From: Periplaneta americana | Lineage: Eukaryota > Arthropoda > Insecta > Blattodea > Blattidae | DNA length: 64,000 nucleotides | NCBI RefSeq assembly: GCF_040183065.1 | Contig: NC_091128.1 | Span: 172,732,244-172,796,243, forward strand | Direction of reading: 5' to 3' | In this document: piece by piece, positions 57,482-64,000 of the stretch | Numbering within the stretch: the stretch's first letter is position 1 | Layout: each line of letters opens with the position of its first letter | The notes under the pieces: generated by a model | The model's database searches: none | What the model was told of the DNA's origin: nothing | The model's input: the letters and a program-made list of their open reading frames with translations, nothing else | Made by a program: the position numbers and the translations under genes

Positions 57482-60400
57482 GTGAGGGTACCTACCTTCA
57501 AGGAGACCACACATATCCATCACTTTGTAATGTAGGCCTATAGAGCCCAGATGTTTAGATCTGATAATCATTCGTTTTAGGATTTTTTGGTTATTTGTAA
57601 GAAGTCGTCGCTGAACGATTCACATCGTTTATAGTTCACTTCTATTGTTACACAACAAGATGGATGCACTGAACGATTCACATCATTTATAGTTCACTTC
57701 TGTGAACGATTCCATTGACTATTGTTACACAACACACTAAACCTGGAGTAATTTAAGCTTATTAATCAAATAAATAATTCTACTTACTGTTTTTTATATG
57801 CTCACCTGTATGTAATTTCTATTTTATACTTATTTCATTGTTATTTTCCATCCAAAGATCATTAAGAACGATGAATATTATTTAATATCTCCTATCTTTC
57901 TTCAAATAGTGTTCATATGCCATGTTCATTTTCATTTGTTTTCATAAGTTAACAATGATGCACATTGGAAGCAACATATAAGAAATTATTTTCCTACACA
58001 ATCCACGCTATATTCACGTTGTTTTGAAATTATTAATCGAAGATGGTTTGCTTATTGTTTATTACACGCACATTTGTATGTAATTTCTATTCCATACGTT
58101 TTTTTTTCTATCCCCCGATCATTAAGAATGGTGAATATTGTTTAATGCTTGTTTCCTGTATTTCTTAAAATAATGTTATGTGGCATGTTAGTTTTTATTT
58201 GTCGTTATTTACGTAAAAATGATGCGCCAAAAAATAAAAAATAATAATAATTTCGTCCTCACTCCACATCCTATTTATTCACATTTATTTTTCAGTTATT
58301 TATTAAAGAATGTACCGGTATTTAAAATACTAATAATTTAGAAACATGTTACATAAATCATCCTTGTGCCAAAAGAGAATGCTCCCTGGACCAAACTGTC
58401 GTATTTTGCAGTGGTCGTCAGTACTCGCTGAAATGGGTAATAATAGTATAATAAAATAATGTTGTACGTAGCATTTAGAAACATGTTACATAAATCATCA
58501 TTGTGCCAAAAGAGAATGCTCCCTGGACCAAATTATCGTATTTTGCAGTGGTCGTCAGTACTCGCTGAAATGGGTAATAATATAATATAATTGTTTTGCA
58601 CGTAGCAAGCGGGGTATTGGGGCTGCAAGCCCCGATGATGATCCGACGTGTAGCACATGATGTAAAAAGCGGGGTATCGGGGCTCCAAGCCCCGATGATG
58701 ATCCGATGTGTAACACATGATGTAAAAAGCGGGGTATCGGAGCTGCAAGCCGCAATGATGATCCGACGTGTTGCACACGATGAAAAAAGCAGGGTATCGG
58801 GGCTGCAAGCCCCGATGATGATCCGACGCGTAGCACATGATGAAAAAAGCGGGGTATCGGGGCTGCAAGCCCCAGTGATGATCCGACGTGTAGCACATGA
58901 TGTAAAAAGCGGGGTGTCGGGCACTTAAAAGTGCCTTTTGGAAAGCATGGTGATGCGCATTTGACCAACCCAGTGTACGTACTTGCTAATAATCCCTTTT
59001 TATTTGTCGTTATTTACGTAAAAATGATGCGCCAAATAATAATAATAATTTCGTACTCACTCCACTTCCTATATTCACATTTGTTTTTCAGTGATTTATT
59101 AAAGAATGTATCGGTATTTAAAAGACTAATAATTTAGAAACATGTTACATAAATCATCCTTGTGCTAAAAGAGAATGCTCCCTGGACCAAATTATCGTAT
59201 TTTGCAGTGGTCGTCGGTACTCGCTGAAATGGGTAATAATATAATATAATTATGTTGTACGTAGCAAGATCGATTATTCAATTGATAGGATATTTTATGA
59301 GGTTGTCATGACTGAGGTATCTATTGTCAATTGCTTTTATTTGTCAGAAGGCCTTGACTGACGGGTATATAAGGACTGGCGCTCTTAGGGGTGTAGGTCG
59401 GGGTTTGGGACGGCTCACAAGTATAACAAGAGGAGAAGGGATAGAGACACCTAGTATTTTAAAGATTTATATCGTTCACTAGATGAGTTGATTCAACTAA
59501 CCTGGAAATAATGTGAATCGTTCAGCGACGACTTCTTGTAAATAACCGATTTTTTTTGTAGGTATCTCGAAACAATAAATTAACCAGACGCTGTCGCCCT
59601 CCTAAATGTTGTTTTTGTTCTCTAACATGTTAAGGATGGGGTACACGGGTGTGAGATGGATAGAAGTTTTAATAACGTGACTCAACATAAAATAGGGTAT
59701 TCGTGAAAAGAAACTTTTTTCCAGGACCGTGGCTAAATGTTTCTAGGTTACCAAAAGCAGGAGAGAAATGTAACATTTCCTCTCTAGGAAGATAGGCCTA
59801 ATGTAGTACTTCTGTCCCTAATATACATTCTATATGTTTTACAGCGATCTAACCTTAATTTATACCGGTAATATACTAATTACTTTAACCAACAAAGAAA
59901 CCAACAAGAAACTTTGAACATCATTCCTGGACAATACTTTAGATTTTTTTGCACGAAATCCAGTTGAATTCCTCTTTAACAACGCAATAAGTTTTTCATA
60001 TTTACTAATATCAATGTTATCATTTACCATTAAACAAGATCTTAACATAGAATATTGTGCCCATATCGTAAAAAACTTGTATTCCTTTGCTCTTTCCGTG
60101 AAATACACCAACAAGACATTTTCTGAATATATTTGTACATTCTTCAATAAACATCTGTCTTTAAAACCAGTGTATGCAACTTCATATAATCTCCTAGATT
60201 TTTTCGGCAGTAAACCAGGAACTGCCTCATTAGCAGCATGGCCTACGTTGTTTCTTTTGGCTCTTCAAAACTATACATTTTGTATTGCACATACAAATCC
60301 TAACAATACAATCAATATAAACAGAAGAACGTTGCTATGACATTTCCTTTGCATCAGTGCATATGCCCTTAATAAAAATAACTCCAACAAACTTCAGTAA

Positions 60401-61907
60401 ATAAAAATAAAATAAAATGCGACAATTTAGTCCCGGCCTTGGAAAAAATAGTATATACACCACAGGATCGAAACACATTTTCCCCTCAGGACACTTATAG
60501 CCTTTGGGATATACCCCTCACGGAAAATCTTTCAAATTTAAGTATTACAAGATAGGAGTGGCATTTGAAATTTCAAAGTGGGGGGTGACTGGGGGTAAGG
60601 GGGTGAAAACTAATATGCAATTAAGAGTGGTTTTAAACTTCCCCCTCAATATCTGAATTGACGTGTTTTTTTTTTTTAATTAAATTCTATTTAAATTATG
60701 TAGTTATTTGGACTGGGAAGTTTTGAAATGAACACTCTATATAACACACACATTAGTATTAGTCACTTTAGCCTTTTCTTCCCATTTTATGTAACACTGC
60801 TTTTAAGGAAAATCTGTATTTAAGGAAAAAAAAAATCCCTCAGAGATTCGTTAAAAAGTGGTTCTACTGTATGTGCATTCATATATGAGCCAGCTGTGTG
60901 ATGTTGTCGATCTATGCAGACTTTCAATGCACTTAATTATAAAATGCATAATATAATATTAATGTATTGTGTTGCCCCCTTCAGTCTCCACAGCTACTCA
61001 TATGTATATAATATGTTGAATTAAAACTTCAGCCTATGTAGAATTAGAATTGATGATGACTGATAATTGCAAAATGTTTAACGTGGATTTTGTTGCAGGT
61101 GGACGACTCTGAGCTCCAGGATGAACCCTTACAGATTCGTTTGATGGATTATGATACTTATACAGCTAATGATGCAATAGGCAAAGTGTACTTGGACCTG
61201 AACCCGCTGTTACTGCCCGCTGCACCTGCACCTGTCAAAAGTGCCTGGAATTCTGATAATTCAACAGCTTCCAGCACAAGTTTGACAGGAGGTAAAGGCC
61301 GACATGTGCATGGACAGACGTTACTGTTTGAATCTCGCGCATTTGTATCTCTCTCTCTCTCTCTCTCTCTCGGTAGCATAGTATGTTTGTTTTGCTTGCT
61401 GGGGAAGGAAGTGAATTCTGTTTATGCATAATAATTGTTCCTAATTAATCTTCACTTTTAGTAAATGGTATCAATATTCTCAAAAATTTCATTTGTGCAG
61501 CTTCAGTTTTATTTTTATAATTTATTTTCACAGTTTAAAATTTGCTGCTGAACGCAGTTTTGGAATTTTAAGTTGGGTGTTTTTATACTCAAGTGTTCTC
61601 CAAAGTGCGCATTATAATTAGTTGATCAAGTTTTGTTAAGTCTGCCCTTCATCTTTGATAATAAATAATAATTGTATTTAAGTTTTTTTGAAGCTTTTTT
61701 TCTTAAATTGTTGTTAATTATTGTATATGGGTGTTGCGACTGTTCAAGTTTTGTTGTCTGTTGCAGGGTCTGTGATGTCAGGCTGGATTCCAGTATTTGA
61801 TACAATGCATGGAATTCGGGGTGAAGTGAATGTCATTGTCAAGGTGGAGCTTTTCTCAGATTTCAACAAGTTCCGGCAGTCTTCATGTGGTGTGCAGTTT
61901 TTCTGTT
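57286..61907 (+). CDS. C2CD5: C2CD5 (CDP138) gene, first three coding exons
   Basis: Exons 57305-57481, 61099-61291 and 61767-61907 join in phase (0, then 1) with GT/AG borders. They give the N-terminal C2 domain and start of the next conserved block: MPGKVKVKILAGRNLPVMDR, DAYVEIKLGNTTHKTDV, KSLNPQWNSEW, DDSELQDEPLQIRLMDYDTY, NDAIGKVYLDLNPLL, GWIPVFDTMHGIRGEVNV and FRQSSCGVQFFC. Human C2CD5 is nearly identical in these blocks. Asp19, Asp26, Asp76, Asp78 and Asp84 occupy the Ca2+-binding loops. In mammals the protein binds phospholipid in a Ca2+-dependent way, is an Akt2 substrate and helps GLUT4 vesicles fuse. The human protein is about 1000 residues, so most exons lie beyond the window. Confidence 0.97.
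57579..59561. mobile_element. Non-coding element with ~55-bp inverted ends in C2CD5 intron 1
   Basis: GGTTATTTGTAAGAAGTCG with TCGCTGAACGATTCACAT at the left is mirrored at 59505-59555 at the right (GTGAATCGTTCAGCGACGAC, TTCTTGTAAATAACC). Inside, a block of about 215 bp (ACTCACTCCAC ... CGCTGAAATGGGTAATAAT) occurs at about 58254 and 59045, with a shorter repeat at 58470. A 60-bp tandem array is at 58611-58921. No transposase is visible, so the superfamily is unknown. Confidence 0.8.
58611..58921. repeat. 60-bp tandem array with palindromic core, 5.2 copies
   Basis: Units start AGCGGGGTATCGGGGCTGCA and continue AGCCCCGATGATGATCCGAC, with period exactly 60. CGGGGCTGCAAGCCCCG within each unit forms a hairpin. 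Because 60 is a multiple of 3, repetitive frames are open on both strands. Those frames follow the repeat and are not considered genes. Confidence 0.93.
59862..60320 (-). pseudogene. Tyrosine-recombinase (Crypton-like) N-terminal fragment
   Basis: On the minus strand the frame reads LLPKKSRRLYEVAYTGFKD, YSENVLLVYFTERAKEYKF, TIWAQYSMLRSCLMVNDN and IDISKYEKLIALLKRNS, then KKSKVLSRNDVQSFLL. This resembles the core-binding region of tyrosine-recombinase proteins of Crypton type that are widespread in arthropods. The catalytic Arg, His and Tyr region is missing; the frame diverges and stops at 59860. The 5' side has no clear start. It lies in C2CD5 intron 1 on the opposite strand. Confidence 0.6.
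60361..61098. other. C2CD5 intron 1, no other feature seen
   Basis: AT-rich intron end with acceptor TTTTGTTGCAG at 61088-61098. Nothing else recognised. Confidence 0.6.
61099..61291 (+). CDS. C2CD5: C2CD5 second coding exon
   Basis: Acceptor TTTGTTGCAG, 193 nt, donor GTAAAG. It encodes the second half of the C2 domain with the Ca2+-loop aspartates in MDYDTYTANDAIG, then a Ser/Ala/Pro-rich stretch of about 25 residues (PAAPAPVKSAW, STASSTSLTG) that is longer than in the human protein, where only a few residues separate DPLL from GW. A (TC)n run lies just inside the following intron at 61350-61370. Confidence 0.95.
61767..61907 (+). CDS. C2CD5: C2CD5 third coding exon
   Basis: Acceptor GTCTGTTGCAG, 141 nt, donor GTGAGT. 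It encodes SVMSGWIPVFDTMHGIRG, VNVIVKVELFSDFNKF and RQSSCGVQFFC, matching the conserved block after the C2 domain in human C2CD5. The next exon (starting with two bases completing a codon after T) is beyond 64000 or hidden among repeats. Confidence 0.96.
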
Positions 61908-62262
61908 GTGAGTACAATGAATAGAACTATCAATAAAAATATAGAAATAGCATGATTCGGAGAAATAGTAAATATTCTAGGGGATAATAATTTCCACTTG
62001 AGTAAAAAATGTTCTTATAAACTTGTTCCAATTTTTAGTGGCTGTGGAGATAAACCTGTTTCACTGTTACACATAACGAGCCTTTTTTTGCCCCTCTTCT
62101 TTCTGAGGAGGGGCCGAAGGCTTACACAGCAGCCTGAGGCTTATTGTACCGACCTCATTATGGGATGATTGTTGAATTCCTTAGGATTGGATTTCTGTGA
62201 ATACGTGATTCACTGCTTGGTGCCATATTATCGATTCAGCTACAGCCCAGGTCTGATGAGCC

Positions 62263-62512
62263 CACACCTGTGGAGTAACGGTCAGCGCGTCTGGCTGCGA
62301 AACCAGGTGGCCCGGGTTCGAATCCCGGTCGGGGCAAGTTACTTGGTTGAGGTTTTTTCCGGGGTTTTCCCTCAACCCAATACGAGCAAATGCTGGGTAA
62401 CTTTCGGTGCTGGCCCCCGGACTCATTTCACCGACATTATCACCTTCATATCATTCAGACGCTAAATAATCTAGATGTTGATACAGCGTCGTAAAATAAC
62501 CCAATAATTAAT
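62263..62512 (+). mobile_element. tRNA-derived SINE, family B (full length)
   Basis: Complete copy with B box GGGTTCGAATCCC, core TTGAGGTTTTTTCCGGGGTT and the GACGCTAAATAA ... CAGCGTCGTAAAATAACC end. Duplications CAGGTCTGATGAGCC and CAGGTCTGATGAAGCC (one extra A) lie at 62248-62262 and 62513-62528. Confidence 0.94.
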
Positions 62513-62861
62513 CAGGTCTGATGAAGCCTCTCTTTTGCTATTCTGCAGCCTCCTCAGATCGAAGCTATCTGTTCGCAAATCATGTACTTCATTCTGCTGC
62601 ATCCTATACTGACCTGAAGATCGCAGCACTGTAGGTACCGTGATTCACCATAGTGCCATCTGTCCAAGGGAGCTACACAGACTGGTGGCACCCTGGTCTG
62701 CTTTAGTCCACTGTGAAAGCCCGTACACCTTCTTGGGATCTATGCAACTCTCCCAGACAGATGACATTCGTAGGCTAATCACGACACCATGTCTGCTTGA
62801 TCTCCTATTGGAAACAGCTATTGAAGATGATAGATGAAGTTGAAAGCGAAATATTTCCGAC

Positions 62862-63010
62862 ATCCAATGCCTAAAGTTACCCAGTAATTCTCCTTCAAGT
62901 AGGTGAATGGGGAAAATATCGGAGAAAATACCAACCAAGTAACTTGTTCTAACCACTATTTGAACTCAGCCTGCTCGTTCTACAGTTGGACATCCTAACC
63001 ATTACTCCAG
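62862..63010 (-). mobile_element. Old, diverged SINE B-like copy
   Basis: On the minus strand the order matches family B: a head region (CTAACCATTACTCCAG side), a core related to GGTATTTTCTCCGATATTTT and then ACTGGGTAACTTTAGGC. Many substitutions indicate that it is much older than the neighbouring copy. Confidence 0.55.
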
Positions 63011-63882
63011 AACATAATAAATCTTACAAATGGCGTGAAGGAATGACAAATGACTACGTATTATTGACTACGTACGAAGGAGTAGTATGTGTCACTCTTC
63101 TGAAATCATCTGAGCACTGCACTGTTCACAACGGGTGCAGAAAAACAGCTGTTTGTTGTTCTCTTGGCTACAAGATGGGTATGTTCCAGTATGATGGAAC
63201 CCCTATACATTTTAGCTGTCAGATGACAAATCATCTAAATCTCACATTCCTTGAACTATGGATCAGCCGTGATGGTGACTTGCATTGGCCACCAAGGTCC
63301 CCAGACTTTACTCCTGTCTTTTTATCTGGGGTGAACGAAAGGCGAAGTGTATAAAAACGAAGTAAACACAAGGGACGAACTGGTCGCTTGCATTATGAAC
63401 AGTGCTATCTTCATAAAAGAACAAGACAGTTTCAGAAAATCAGGACCTACTATTGTCAACAGAGTGAAAAAGTACACTGAACTGTTGAAATGTATTGATA
63501 CTTTGTGGAGAGACAATAAATGTATTTATTAAGTTATTTGTCTCTCCTTCTTGCCACTTGCAACGCTTATTATGGGTAACATTCAAACAGCTGTATCTCC
63601 ACACCCATTGAAAATTGGACACATGTTTATATGAACATTTTTACTTAGAGTAGTCCATACTAAAACTCCCTAAAATATTCCCTATTCCTCATGAATTACA
63701 TTGTATATCTAAACCAAAAAATGAGTGGACACTTTTCAGTGTTCAGTTACATACAAGCCACGTCTGTTTCTTTCTGGTCCACTTATATACATTTTTGAAC
63801 ATCATCACTCACCCAAGCATTCCTTTTCCTAGCAGTAATGCATTGAATCTTTAAAATTGCTTTGCCATTTTATTGCTCGTAA

Positions 63883-64000
63883 ATTAAACGCAGAATAAAT
63901 ATGGGAAATGTCTGCTGTTATTCAGTTGAGAAATTTTTGTCATCTAGTGTGATTCCGAAAAAGCTGAAAGTTAGAATTTATAAAACAGTTACATTGCTTG
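63883..64000 (+). mobile_element. Start of a LINE copy, cut by the window edge
   Basis: The frame [19 protein letters not shown], then [14 protein letters not shown], matches the post-RT region of the LINE at 34638-35605 ([28 protein letters not shown]). The 5' side is truncated here and the rest lies to the right of the window. Confidence 0.8.

Larger units (their letters stand above)
61951..63697 (+). mobile_element. Tc1/mariner-superfamily element with long inverted ends, interrupted by SINEs
   Basis: The left end (ATAGTAAATATTCTAGGGGA, AACTTGTTCCAATTTTTAGT, GGCTGTGGAGATA) is mirrored by the right end near 63590-63697 (TATCTCCACACCCATTG, AAAATTGGACACATG, CCCTAAAATATTCCCTATTC); arms are about 130 bp. 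Inside, 63230-63530 encodes DLHWPPRSPDFTPV, around the last catalytic Asp, and then NTRDELVACIMNSAIF, GPTIVNRVKKYTEL. Frames are broken and the N-terminal half is replaced by SINEs, so it is inactive. The half element at 36401-36890 belongs to the same family. It lies in C2CD5 intron 3. Confidence 0.82.

Noticed and set aside
58475-58968. Repetitive frames on both strands that look like a repeat protein
   Set aside because: The 60-bp array is a multiple of 3, so any stop-free unit gives such frames. The palindromic core explains similar text on both strands.
1-64000. LTR retrotransposons or endogenous viruses
   Set aside because: I looked for paired long terminal repeats and for gag, protease, integrase or envelope motifs and saw none that I could support.

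Overview
This is a gene-poor, repeat-saturated stretch of an insect nuclear genome. Introns with GT/AG borders, tRNA-headed SINEs, many hAT and Tc1/mariner-type elements, Helitrons and long simple-sequence arrays rule out a prokaryote. The repeat style and the two host genes suggest a large insect genome. A cockroach or another member of Blattodea is my guess, from general resemblance only.

Only two host genes are firmly recognisable, and they face away from each other. SRA1 (steroid receptor RNA activator protein) lies on the minus strand. Four coding exons between 55625 and 43172 join in phase into 222 codons plus a stop. C2CD5 (CDP138, a C2-domain phospholipid-binding protein) lies on the plus strand. 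Its first three coding exons (57305-57481, 61099-61291, 61767-61907) join in phase, and the gene runs off the right edge. The 1.65 kb between them probably holds a shared or back-to-back promoter. A third, weaker candidate is a GC-rich minus-strand exon at 26378-26471, which encodes a membrane anchor followed by a good splice donor.

Layout. 1-0.7 kb: purine-rich minisatellite. 1.4-2.9 kb: LINE split by a SINE. 3.3-10.1 kb: three Helitron-like elements, a 51-bp minisatellite and an R2-like LINE inside a TATAT array. 11.7-13.8 kb: inverted-repeat element and an hAT. 16.4-17.7 kb: TTTA-type satellite. 17.9-22.1 kb: hAT and mariner-like elements. 24.2-26.3 kb: SINEs and a LINE. 27.5-28.6 kb: second hAT of the same family as at 12.6 kb. 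28.8-32.9 kb: 3.6 kb pyrimidine satellite with SINEs. 34.6-36.9 kb: LINE, SINE and mariner remnants. 38-40.7 kb: MITEs and fragments. 41.0-43.0 kb: hAT carrying a 102-bp tandem array. 43.2-55.6 kb: SRA1, whose 8.5 kb third intron is full of transposons, including a nearly whole ZMYM1-like hAT. 57.3-64.0 kb: C2CD5, with transposons in its introns.

Several insertions can be dated relative to each other because filled and empty sites both occur here: a Helitron, a SINE in an hAT, and a truncated SINE in another hAT. Six hAT-type elements have 8-bp target duplications, four of them perfect. Three SINE families with unlike tRNA heads share a 3' end. A fourth family is an inverted dimer of tRNA-like heads that was inserted as one unit, twice. 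I saw no LTR retrotransposon, endogenous virus or CRISPR array.
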